64,000 bases of DNA, taken from Anomaloglossus baeobatrachus (lineage: Eukaryota > Chordata > Amphibia > Anura > Aromobatidae). This document shows, in pieces, positions 1-10,405 of the stretch. The DNA lies in the NCBI RefSeq assembly GCF_048569485.1, contig NC_134353.1:421286243-421350242 (forward strand), written 5' to 3'. A program made the position numbers and the translations under genes. The stretch's first letter is position 1. Each line of letters starts with the position of its first letter. The notes beneath the pieces were generated by a model. It was given only the letters and a program-made list of their open reading frames with translations. It did not search any database and had not been told where the DNA came from.

Positions 1-1430
1 GTGAATGTCAGAAGCAAAGACCCAAGAATTGTCCTCCTGACCATAACCTTTCCACTTAACAAGATACTGGAGTTTTCGTCTATTAAGAAGGGAATCCAAA
101 ATTTTCTCTACTGCGTACTCCAGATCCCCTTCTACTAACACAGGATCCGGGGGCACCTCCGTGGGAACTATTGGCTCCACATGTTTCTTCAACAGAAACT
201 TATGAAAAACATTGTGAATTGTAAACGACTCAGGAAGAGCCAAACGAAAAGATACGGGATTAATAATCTCTGAAATCTTATAGGGCCCTATAAATCTGGG
301 CTTAAATTTAGGCGAGGAAACTCTCATAGGAACATTCCTGGAAGACAACTAGACCATGTCCCCCACTTCAAACTGGGGACCAGCTGTTCTACGTCGGTTG
401 GCAAACCTTTGAGCATTCTCCTGGGACTGAAACAATTTGTCCACTACTTTAGCCCAAATCTGCTGCATTCTCTCCACCACAGAATCAACTCCCGGGCAGG
501 CTGAAGCCTCAACCTGCCCTGAAGAGAACCTAGGATGAAATCCAAAATTGCAGAAGAAAGGAGACATCAAAGTAGCAGAGCTCACCCTATTATTGAGAGC
601 AAACTCTGCCAAGGGCAAAAAAGAAACCCAGTCATTTTGATCAGCAGATACAAAACATCTCAAATATGTTTCCAAGGTCTGATTAGCTCTCTCAGTGTGG
701 CCATTGGTCTGGGGATGAAAAGAAGAAGAAAAATACAGTTCAATACCTAATCTAGAACAAAATGCTCTCCAAAATCTGGACACAAACTGAACTCCTCTGT
801 CTGACACAATAGTCTCAGGAATACCATGTAAATAAACCACCAGTTGAAAAAACAAGGGCACCAACTCTGAAGACGACGGCAACTTCGGTAATGGTACCAA
901 ATGGACTATCTTAGAGGATCTATCACAAATAACCATCATCCTTTGAGAGACAGGAAGATCCAAAATAAAATCCATAGCAATATGAGTCCAGGGTCTCTTA
1001 GGCACAGGTAATGGCAACAACAACCCACTAGAACGTGCACAACAAGGCTTGGATCTGGAACAAATCCCACAAGATTTCACAAAACTCCTGACATCCCGAG
1101 ACAAAGAAGGCCAACAAAAAGACCTACTCACAAGATCCCTAGTACCAAAATTCCCAGGATGACCAGCCAATAGAGAACAATGAATCTCGGACAGAACTCT
1201 AGTCTTCCATTGATCAGGAACAAAAAGCTTCCCCACAGGACATCTCTCAGGTTTGTGCCCCTGAAATCTCTCAAGTGCTAACCTTAAATTGGGCAAAATA
1301 GCGGAGAGGACCACACCTTCATTCAGGATGTTAGATGGCTCCACAACATCCAGAGAATCAGCAAAGAAACTCCTAGAGAGAGCATCGGCTTTTATATTCC
1401 TAGTGCCCTGAAGAAAAGAGACCACAAAAT
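1..1430 (-). pseudogene. Gypsy integrase plus chromodomain part
   Basis: Part of the fossil gypsy pol. The translated minus strand shows the integrase HHCC zinc-finger region, then the catalytic core (MDFI, SDRG, HPQTNG and ERANQTLE-type motifs), a C-terminal region, and at about 90-1 a chromodomain-like stretch (YLVKWKGYG, then EDNSW). Integrases join retroelement cDNA to host DNA; chromodomains in this clade are known to steer integration to particular chromatin. This is the longest surviving coding piece of the element. It is a fossil and not expected to yield a working protein. Confidence 0.88.
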
Positions 1431-1499
1431 TGAAACATGTAAAAAATAGAGCCCACCTAGCCTGCCTAGGATTCAGTCTCTAGTCAGTTTCAAGATAGG

Positions 1500-2660
1500 T
1501 CAGATTCTTATGATCAATGAGCACCACAATTTGATGTCTCGCCCCCTCCAGCCAGTGTCTCCATTCCTCAGAGGCCCACTTCATTGCCAATAATTCCTAA
1601 CTACCAACATCATAATTTCGTTCAGATGGAGAAAACTTCTGAGAGAAGAAGGCACAAGGCTTAAGCTTGGCGGTACTAGGATCTCTTTGAGACAAAACTG
1701 CACCTGCTCCAATCTTGAGGCATCTATCTCCACTTGAAACGGAAGAGAAACATCAGGTTGCTGCAGGACTGGAGCAGAAGTGAACCTCTTTTTAAGCTCC
1801 TGGAAGGCCATAATTGCTTCTGAAGTCCAATTCTCAACATCAGCTCCCTTTTTGGTCAAATCAGTCAAAGGCTTAACCACACTAGAGAAATTTACCTAAA
1901 AATTTACAATAGAAATTGGAAAAGCCCTACATTTTTTGAAGGGATTTCAAAGAGGTTGGCTGAACCCAGTCATGGATGGCCTGAACCATGACCGGATCCA
2001 TTTCAATAGAAGTCGGGGACAAAATAAACCCCAAAAAGGAAATTTTCTGCACGCCAAAGAGACATTTTGATCTCTTAACGTACAATGAATTTTCTCTAGG
2101 TATCTGAAAAACTTTCCGAACCTGCTGAACATAAGCATCCCAATCATCAGAAAAAATCAAAATATCATCCAAATAGACAATCAGAAATTTGCCAATTAGA
2201 TCCCGAAAAATATCATTCATGAATGATTGAAAGACAGAGGGGGCATCGGTGAGCCCAAAAGACATCACTAGATACTCAAAATGCCCCTCAGAGGTGTTAA
2301 AGGCCGTCTTCCATTCATCACCCTCCTTAATTCGAATGAGATTGTATGCTCCCTAAGATCAAGTTTCGTAAACCACTTAGCTCCCTTTACTCTGGAAAAC
2401 AGATCAGACATCAAGGGTAATGGATACTGATATTTAATAGTGATTTTGTTAAGGAGAAGATAGTCAATACAAGGTCTCAACGACCCATCCTTCTTGGACA
2501 CAAAGAAAAAAACGGCACCCATAGGTGACGAGGATGGTCTAATATGACCTTTCTCCAATGATTCCTTAACCCCTTCACGACCTTGGACGGATCTATCCGT
2601 CATAGATCGTGTCCCGTTAAGCCCCGCCCCCTGCCGCGGGCAGGCGGCGTGGATCGGCAC
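1500..2660 (-). pseudogene. Gypsy reverse transcriptase and RNase H part
   Basis: The minus-strand translation gives RT fingers and palm signatures ([31 protein letters not shown]), the YLDD catalytic box within LIVYLDDILIFS, the FLGF thumb motif, and an RNase H region with an IDHKNL-type motif near 1520. All are standard for Ty3/gypsy pol. The N-terminal side of RT is separated from the protease part by the nested TTAA element at 2570-3851. Broken; treated as a fossil. Confidence 0.88.
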
Positions 2661-3851
2661 ACATATCAGCTGTTTTCAACAGCTGACATGTGTGCCTGCT
2701 AGCCGCGGGTGGAATCGCTTCCACCCGCGGCCATTAACCCTTAAATCTTGCTGCCAAAGTCTGGCAGCAAGATTTAAATGCGCGCGGCCATGTTTGTTAC
2801 TTACCGCCGCCCCCACCGGAAGTCACGTGTGTTATCACGTGACTATCGGTGGTTGCCATCGTAGCACAGGGTCATGTGATGACGCCTGCTGCTATGATCT
2901 TTCACTTTCATTTTCCCTCGGCCGAGAGCAGAGGGAAAACCAAAGTGAGTGAATCTGCTGATTACAGCGGTATTGCTGTGATCAGCAGATAGCGATCAGC
3001 GATCGGATTGCTGATTGCTATAGCCCCCTAGGGGGACTAGTAAAATAAAAAAAAAAAGTAAAAAAAAAAGTTTTAAAAAATAAAAAAAAAAACAAAAAAC
3101 CTAAAAGTTCAAATCACCCCCCTTTCCCCCCATTGAAAATTAAAGGGTTAAAAAATAAATAAATATACACATATTTGGTATCGCCGCGTTCAGAAATGCC
3201 CGATCTATCAAAATATAAAATCAATTATTCTGATTGGTAAACGGCGTAGTGGCAAAAAAATTCCAAACGCCAAAATTACGTTTTTTGGTCGCCGCAAGTT
3301 TTGTGCAAAATGCAATAACAGGCGATCAAAACGTAGCATCTGCGCAAAAATGGTACCATTATAAACGTCAGCTCGAGACGCAAAAAATAAGCCATCACTG
3401 AGCCATTGATCCCAAAAAATAAGAACTCTACGTGTTTCGGAAAATGGCGCAAAACGTGCTCCACTTTTATTGGACAAACTTGTGAATTTTTTTTAACCCC
3501 TTAGATACAAGTAAACCTATACATGTTTGGTGTCTACAAACTCGCACCGACCTGAGGCATCACACCCAGACATCAGTTTTACCATATAGTGAACACCGTG
3601 AATAAAATATCCCAAAAACTATTGTACGATCCCACTTTTTTTGCAATTTTTCCGCACTTGGAATTTTTTTGCCATTTTCCAGTACACTATATGGTAAAAC
3701 TTATGATTTCATTTAAAAGTACAACTCGTCCCGCAAAAAACAAGCCCTCATATGGCAAGATTGACGGAATAATAAAAAAGTTACGGCTCTTGGAAGAAAA
3801 GGAGCAAAAAACAAAAACGCAAAAACGGAAAGTGCCCGGGGGCTGAAGGGG
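2570..3851. mobile_element. Non-autonomous TTAA-target DNA element (piggyBac-like), nested in gypsy
   Basis: The segment is flanked by TTAA on both sides (2566-2569 and 3852-3855). It begins CCCCTTCACG and ends with the inverted match TGAAGGGG, so the shared terminal inverted repeat is short (about 8 bp). Gypsy pol sequence stops at one border and resumes at the other. No transposase is visible. The interior has a GC-rich first half (2600-2900, with self-complementary stretches) and an A-rich second half that recurs at about 26.0-26.7 kb. TTAA duplication plus CCC ends suggests piggyBac; Kolobok, which also uses TTAA, is the alternative. Confidence 0.8.
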
Positions 3852-3929
3852 TTAATATAGGCTCTCATAGCATCATGTTAGGGAACAGATAGATTGAAGA
3901 TCCGTCCCTTAGGAAATTTGCAACCTGGC

Positions 3930-5715
3930 ATTAATTCAAGAATCAGAACCAGTCTCATTAAACACGTCAAGAAAATCTGACAAATATTTAGGTACATCAT
4001 GCGGCGGAGGGGAAATAGACAACACAGAAAGATCATTATGCACACATTGACAACCCGAACTAATCACAGACAAGGATCTCCAATGAAGAACTGGATTATG
4101 GGGTTGCAACCAAGGGAATCCCAGTACTAAAATATCGTGCAAGTTGTGTAATACTACAAATTTACAATCCTCCTGATGAGCTGGTGCAACCTTCATCGTT
4201 ACCTGGGTCCAAAACTGGGGTTTATTTTCAGCTAAGGGAGTAGCATCAATGCCCCTTAAAGGAATAGGAGTTTGTAAAGGTACTATATCAAAACCACAAT
4301 TCTTAGCAAAACCAAAATCCATCAAGTTCAGGGCAGCCCCTGAATCAAAAAAGGCCATAGCCGAAAATGAGGATAAGGAGCAAATGAACGAGCAAATCTC
4401 TTTAACTGTTTAGGGCAGACAAAAAATAGTGTAAGATGCGTCACCACAATAAAAGCACAACTTATTTTTTGGCTAAAACCCTGCCGCTCAGCATTAGAGA
4501 GAACCCTATCACACTGCATAGGCTCTGAAAACTGTTCCGCAAACAATACATCAGCAGGCATCGTTTTGCGCTAGCGTAAACATCTATCAATCTGAATGGC
4601 GAAAGTCATAAAGGCATAGAGACCAAAAGGGATAGGAAATCCAACATCCTTTACTACATCCGCGAGACCCTTATGAAAAAATTCCGCAAGAGCATCATCA
4701 TTCCATTTGGTAAGGACCGCCGACTTTCTGAATTTCTGACAAAAAATTTCAGCGGAATGCTGACCTTGGATCAAAGCCAGCAAGGTTTCTCTGCTTGATC
4801 AATAACATTGGGTTCATTATACAACAATCCCAGGGCTTGAAAAAAGGAATCCACAGAAGCAAGAATCAGATCATCAGGAGCCAATGAAAAAGCCCAGTCC
4901 TGAGGGTCACCGTGCAACAAAGAGATGACAATCTAAACCTGCTGCACGGGGCACCCTGAGGACTTAGGTTTTAAGGTAAAAAACAATTTACAATTGTTTT
5001 TAAAATTCAAAAATTTAGATCCCCCCGAGAACAATTCAGGAACAGGAATTTTAGGTTCTAAAACAGGATTTTGTCTAAAGGGTGCTTTACACACTGCGAC
5101 ATCGCTAACGATATATTGTCGGGGTCACAGTGTTTGTGACGCACATCCGGCGTCGTTAGCGACATCTCAGCATGTGACAGCTAGGAGCGACGATCAACAA
5201 TCGCAAAAACGTCAAAAAACGTTGATCATTGATACGTCGCTCCTTTTCATAATATCATTGGTGGTGCATGCCGCTGGTTGTTCGCCATTCCTGTGGCAGC
5301 ACACATCGCTATGTGTGACACCGCAGGAATGACGAACATCTCCTTACCTGCATCCACCAGCAATGAGGAAGGAAGTAGGTAGGCGGGATATTCCGCCCAC
5401 TCATCTCCGCCCCTCCGCTTCTATTGGACGGCTGCCGTGTGACGTCGCTGTGACGCCGCACAAACCGCCCCCTTAGAAAGGAGGCAGTTCGCCGGCCACA
5501 GCGACGTCGCAGGGAAGGTAAGTCCGTGTGACAGGTGTAAGCGATGTTGGGCAGCGATTTGCCGGTGTCGCACAACCGACGGGGGCGGGCACTCTCGCTA
5601 GCGATCGAGCTAGCGAGATCGCAGAGTGTAAAGTGCCCTTAAGATAAGCTGAAATTGCCTGAACCTAAGAGGAGAGATACTCAACACGCTCAACCAACTG
5701 TTCTGTATCCATGTC
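3930..5715 (-). pseudogene. Gypsy gag and protease part
   Basis: About 4360-3930 on the minus strand carries a retropepsin-like region (FFDSGAALNLMDF, matching the D-S/T-G-A protease signature), followed by the linker to RT (PPHDVPKYLSDFLDVFNE). About 4570-5080 resembles gypsy gag (an AEIFCQKFRKSA..W-type segment). The first gag residues, starting MDTEQLVERVEYL, lie near 5714, beyond the MITE inserted at 5079-5639. Broken in several places. Confidence 0.75.
5079..5639. mobile_element. Harbinger-type MITE nested in gypsy gag
   Basis: 561 bp, flanked by TAA at 5076-5078 and 5640-5642. The ends are inverted repeats: AGGGTGCTTTACACACTGCG at the left and, read in reverse complement, AGGGCACTTTACACTCTGCG at the right. 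A 3-bp TAA duplication is typical of PIF/Harbinger. The middle is GC-rich with no transposase. Confidence 0.88.
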
Positions 5716-5955
5716 AACAGAAAATCATCCATGGTACCAAAAGAATAAGAGGGAAAATAAATAGAGATAAAAAAAATATTTTCCCTTCTTTGAGTACCTT
5801 TCTTTTTTTTGACCGGTGATACTGTTATGATCCAGTAACCGTGGAAGATTACAAAAACTCCCATTGGTGGAAAAACACCAAGAACAACAAGAGCAGTTGG
5901 TACTTGGGCTGACTGCAGTCCCCTAACTATCAGACCACACTATAAATAGCCATGG

Positions 5956-8366
5956 AGCTAGTGCCCCCGATCTCTGAGCTTCGTGGGAACAATCCATAAA
6001 GGCCCTGTCTTGCTGGGTCGCTTGAAGCTTCTCCCTGACCTAGGATCAGTGTACCCCGCTGTGCATTCGGTCCAGGACCAGTGATTGGGCCCAGGCTGCT
6101 GACCGTCCTCCAACACAGGTCCCAGGCACCTAGCCTCAATCACCTGCGACCGGGGGTCCGACTCCTCTAGGTCCAGACCACCATGCTCCTTTTCTTTTTG
6201 GGTGCGGGCAGCAATCTCCCGTCAACGCTGATCTCGTCATTTCCAGGTGCAACTTGTGCTATTGTCGTTCCCAGTAGGGGGCGTCAGCGTCCGGCCTCAC
6301 CTGCCTCACTGGTATCTCTCGCAGTTGAACTCCTGCGACCCCAGCAGCCGCTGGGATTCCGCGCGGCGGCAGAGCTGGCAGATCCTCAGGTTCCGCCTCC
6401 GCCATTATAGACAAAGGGACCGACTGCTCCGCAGCCGGGGGTGCAGAGTCCGGGTGCTCCGTATCGGGGTACGGGCCCGGTGATGTGGCCGAGTCTGGTC
6501 GGGCCGGTGGCCTGGTTGGATGGTAGACTCAGGGGCTCTGCAATCTGTGACTCATAAATGGGGGCTGGAGGTTCTGCTGCCGGTGCTGGGGTTGGCAGCT
6601 CGGCGTCCGCCGAGGACCAGGGTGACGATGGTTGGATGCTTGCAGCGGATGGGGGCAGACCGGACCCTGCAGCCATATAGGCCGGGCTGGATAGCTGCTT
6701 ACCCGCTACTCGCGTGGGACTTCAATCTCACGGGCTCGCACCGCCATTGCCAGGCTCCTCATCTCTTCCCTCCATGATCCATAATAAAGAGGAACTGCAT
6801 CCGCATCCTCATGCAGAGTTGCTCGGTCTCCTGTTCTATCTAGGCCGTGGTCCCAGGACCATATCTTGCCTCTGCGGTGCCCAGGAATGTTATGGCAGAG
6901 TCCTGGCATCCCTGCTTCACTTCTGCTGCGACATCCCATCACGCCCCCTTGGTTTTCGCCAGCCACTCACTTTTATGCTGGGGCACTCTGGGAACTTCCG
7001 GTTCCAGCCAAACTCTCAGGACGAAGGGCAGGGCTTCAGCTTCGCGCGCTTTTGGTCTGGAAGATGGCATTTTGGTGCCAAAGATGGCGGAAAATGGCGG
7101 GAACAGGATTTTGACACTGCAGCTTCGCGCTTCAAGGCGTTTCAAGATGCACGTCACCCAGGTTAGTGGGCCCAGTCCGTATCCTGTTCGTGACGCTAGA
7201 AATTTGAGGTATGCCGTCCCTGCAGAGGATCGAACCGCTCGGATCTGGGGGGGGTGATTACTCGTGGCTCGAGGGTCTCTGGACCCGGGGGAGAGGGGCC
7301 ACACTCAAATTGAAAAGGGGGTATTTACAGGGGAGAGGTATAGTTCATGACGCCACCCATGGTGTACGGTAATTGGGAGTACCGCCGCTGCCGTTGGGAG
7401 TACCCAGGGTGATGGAGTGGGGCAGCAAGATGACGTTACCCTCCACGGGTAGGGGAAGACCCCGGGACTCTGGATTGTGCTATGGGCTGCAGGGGGAGAG
7501 CAGGTTCGACCGGTTGCAGGGGTTTATTGGGTACTCAGCAATAAAGCAGACGCTGACAACAGGGTAGACCAAGTCTCTGACTGCCGCTGTCTCTTGAGGG
7601 GAGCTCGTCCAGGTCCCGTCCCCTGCAGCACTGCCTGGTGGTCCGTGACCTGCCTCCTGGCACAAATTTTAGAGTGTCATTTGTGACCCGTCAGCTTGGA
7701 GCTTTCCGGACCCCGCTCTCCACTATGGCTAAGTGAAGGAGCCTGCTCTCAGGAGCTCACGCTTGGGATTTCAGTGGGCTGCTTGTTTGGAAAGCCCTAT
7801 CCCTTTTGTTGCGCTAATGCCCCCGATCTCTGAGCTTCATGGGAACAGTCCATAAAGGCCCTGTCATCCGCAGGTTAATTGCCGGGTCGCCTGAAGCTTC
7901 TTCCCAACCTAGGGTCCATGTACCCTGCCGTGCCTTCAGTCCCGGTGATTAGGCCCAGGCTTCTGACGTCCTCCAAAACAGGTCCCAGGCACCTAGCCTC
8001 AATCACCTGCGACCGGGGGTCCGATTCCTTTAGGTCCAGACCACCGTCTGCGACCTAGTCTGCTTCTGCCCTGGGAGCTACAACTCCAAGCTTCCTCAGA
8101 GCTCCTCAGAGCTCGAGGGCTACTTTCCTTCTGTCTTGACACCTCTCACCTCCCTGCCTGACCCCTAGGTGGGCGGCCCTATTCCTGCTTAAGCAGCCCA
8201 CTGGTGTGCCTGACAGGTGTGGTGTAAGGTGTATCTAGGATTTGTGAATGCTGGTGGAGGCAGTACTGCAGGATGGAGACCCAGAACCATGGGGGGTTGA
8301 ATCCTGCACTGAAGAGAAAGAGCGCGCAGTACCCTGTGACGACCTGAATAGTCCAGGGGCGTCACA
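5956..8366 (-). mobile_element. Broken LTR retroelement: one near-complete LTR, about 1 kb internal, second LTR fragment
   Basis: Read on the minus strand: an LTR at 8366-7212 (1155 bp, starting TGTGACGCCC and ending CA), about 1.03 kb of internal sequence (7211-6183), then a piece of the other LTR (6182-5956) that matches 8043-7811. The internal part begins with a leader containing GCGTCACGAACAGG and then has a proline-, alanine- and serine-rich stretch (about 6676-6386) that could be gag-like. No pol is left, so most of the interior has been lost. The LTR belongs to the same family as those at 24634, 38282, 41703 and 57067. Class (gypsy or ERV) is not determinable here. Confidence 0.7.
7212..8366 (-). 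repeat. LTR (about 1.15-kb recurrent family), 5' LTR of the broken element
   Basis: TG...CA boundaries and matching interior landmarks (CATGACGCCACCCATGG near 7348, a CCCACGG-type box, an AATAAA-like site near 7540) tie it to the four other family members in the window, which are 1.05-1.17 kb long. Confidence 0.72.
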
Positions 8367-8909
8367 GTAGCATGAACCCTGTGGGGTTGTAGTCTCTGGT
8401 CCTGTCCCCGGCGATCTCTTTGCTACTGAGTCTTCGTATTCTTTAGGGTCAGCAAGGTCCTTGATGGTCCCCTTTGCTGTGCAGGTGTTAACAGGCCGGC
8501 TTGAAGCTCTTTCCTGTCATAGGGTCCTGTACCCCGTCGGTGCGTAGTTCCGGGAGTACTCCACCGGCAACCACCTCTCCTAGGTACTAGGTCACCGTTA
8601 ACCTGAGTCAGGGTGTCACTTCACTTCCACCTTCACACTTCCACAGTCAACACTGAACTGACTACTCTCCACAGTCTGCCCCTCCCACCTGGTCAACTAG
8701 TGTACTGGAGTGGCTCCACCTCTAGGCGGCCATCCCTGGGTACCACCCTAGCTAAGTACCATTGTATGGGGGATTGTTGGGGAAAACTGGGATTACCTGG
8801 GTCTTTGGTGTTACCGGCACTGGGGTTCTGGGTACCTAAGGGGGTAGGCCATGCATCCTTGTGGGGATGCAGAACCTTGTAGCACCCTGATGGTCTGAGG
8901 GGCGCTACA
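8367..8909 (-). repeat. Truncated LTR fragment of a related family
   Basis: The right end reads GAGGGGCGCTACA on the plus strand, the reverse complement of a TGTAGCGCCCC start, which matches the start of the LTR at 38282. The left side abuts the LTR at 7212-8366. Only about the first half of an LTR is present. Confidence 0.5.
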
Positions 8910-8914
8910 TAAAC

Positions 8915-9185
8915 TTAAAGGGATTTGTCACCAGGTTTTTGATACCCCATCTGAGATGCGTGATGTAGTGGCAGAGACCCTAATTCCAGCGATGTCACTT
9001 ACTGGACTGCTTGCTACATTTTTTTGAAACTCACTGTTTCCTCTGTTACAGATTTACCAGTTCTCTAAATGCTGAACTTTGTCTAATCCCTTCCACATGA
9101 CCCATTGGAAGCTGTGTACTCTGTCTCTCTGCATAGGCAGAAAGTTGCCAATCAGTGGGGGGGGCGGGGTTACACAGAACTCATC
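8915..9185. repeat. Fragment of a TTAAAGGG-type dispersed repeat
   Basis: Begins TTAAAGGGATTTGTCACC, resembling the ends of the foldback elements at 16362 and 37998. Only one end is recognisable; no coding sequence is seen. Confidence 0.4.
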
Positions 9186-9193
9186 AATATGGA

Positions 9194-9503
9194 GCAGTGA
9201 TGGGCAGCATGGCTATTTTGGTGAGCTGGCTCTTTTGGATACCAAATGGATCACTATTTAATAACCGCGCACCCACAGGTGAACACATATAGTAAGTAAT
9301 ATCAACAGTCTGATGCCAGTGAAGCTCACCCCCCCTACAGGCAGCCATTAATAGCATTATGCACGGCAGGTGAGCAGGCTTTAGCTCTCCTTGGCATCCA
9401 GTCACATTTGTCCCCCATTGAGAGCCATTCAGAGAAAAGCGATTCCCACTAGAGCACTGGCTCCATCGTTCACTCTAGTTGTGACGTGACTAGACCCATC
9501 ACT
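9194..9503. mobile_element. hAT-type MITE
   Basis: 310 bp with ends GCAGTGATGGG and CCCATCACT as imperfect inverted repeats. Flanked by AATATGGA (9186-9193) and AATATGGG (9504-9511), a 7-of-8 match to an 8-bp target duplication, which is typical of hAT. No coding sequence. Confidence 0.62.
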
Positions 9504-9672
9504 AATATGGGGGACTACCTGGTAGCAGGCTTAGTAGCCCACACTGAGTCTCCTGGTAACACTGCAGCAAGCAGCTCAGTAAAGGACACACAGCTGGAAT
9601 CAGGGCCTGTGTACAGTATAGAAATGCCTATCTTAGCTCTTCATAGTCTTTCCTGCCTTCCTGCAGCTGCCT

Positions 9673-10030
9673 TTACACGATAACCCCCATAGCAGAATTC
9701 TGCATCTTGGGAGGATGCTCAGGTAAGGTACCACTCCGCTCAGTACGCAGTGTGGCCACGCCCCCTGCCGTGGACTCCGCCCCCGGCCAGGCAGCTGCAC
9801 TGCTTAGCACTGGCTCCTCCATAAGGAGCCGTGAGGACCGCTCCCTCGCAGACACCGCCTTGGCAGCGCTGGCTCCACCTCTCCCGTTATTCTCTGCTGG
9901 GTCATCGCCTTCGGCACGGTATTTCCGGTCGGTGACGGCCACCAGCACCGTGACCATCTCCCGGCTGATTGATGCACCCTATGCTGTGCCTCTGACAAGC
10001 CTCCCGATGCTGCCGGTAAGGACTGGGTGA
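9673..10030. other. CpG-rich patch, possible promoter or first exon
   Basis: About 20 CpGs in roughly 300 bp, unlike the CpG-poor neighbourhood, and with no match to other repeats in the window apart from a short similarity to the 63.5-kb MITE interior. A minus-strand frame (9957-9673, MVTVLVAVTDRKYRAEGDD at its start) and a plus-strand frame (9707-10030, ending just after a GGTAAG donor-like site near 10015) are both open. I do not recognise either product. GC-rich DNA gives open frames by chance, so this is only a candidate. The 25-bp minisatellite starts about 380 bp to the right. Confidence 0.2.
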
Positions 10031-10405
10031 CGGGATTTGTGTTCTTCACTATCATTTGTGTCTAGCATAGACAAAAGGAGCGACCCTCTCGGGGGAGACT
10101 CCATCCACCGTGTGCGATTCCCACCATGTCCCATCCATGGTCTCCGGCAATAGCGGCATCATTCCACGGAGGAATCATTCACGGGTGGGGCTTTTATTGT
10201 TCAGTACGGGAATACATGGACGGGATTATGGCAGTGATGATGTCTGAATGGGGCTATCCTGATGGCATCACACACAAGCCTGTCTCCGTGATGACGGGAA
10301 ATGCATTGTCACATATGCGTCCATAGGCCTGCTGCGATGGGCAAGAGCGGGGGCATCTGCGGAGATTAGGCATGAGGTAATGGCTGGCGAGGAGCTGTGA
10401 TAGAC
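10031..10405. other. Unassigned sequence before the minisatellite
   Basis: About 375 bp with moderate GC and no recognisable repeat ends, motif or supported gene. The last bases (CGTAGGGTACACGGCGGTGC) already resemble degenerate minisatellite monomers. Confidence 0.4.

Larger units (their letters stand above)
1..5955 (-). mobile_element. Ty3/gypsy chromovirus-type retrotransposon fossil, continues past left edge
   Basis: Minus-strand element with parts in the usual gypsy order from right to left: LTR remnant (about 5823-5955), gag (about 5715 to 4570), protease (about 4360-3930), reverse transcriptase and RNase H (about 2660-1500), then integrase and chromodomain (about 1430 to 1). The 3' LTR lies outside the window. 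Two DNA elements are nested in it: a TTAA element at 2570-3851 and a Harbinger-type MITE at 5079-5639. The coding parts are broken in roughly half a dozen or more places, so this is an old, dead copy. The 5' LTR is cut short at about 5955, where a second LTR element begins. The family call rests on the RT YLDD box, the integrase zinc finger and core, and the chromodomain. Confidence 0.9.

Noticed and set aside
6714-7257. 150- and 136-residue plus-strand frames
   Set aside because: They overlap in different phases within the internal region of an LTR element read on the wrong strand; GC-rich chance frames.
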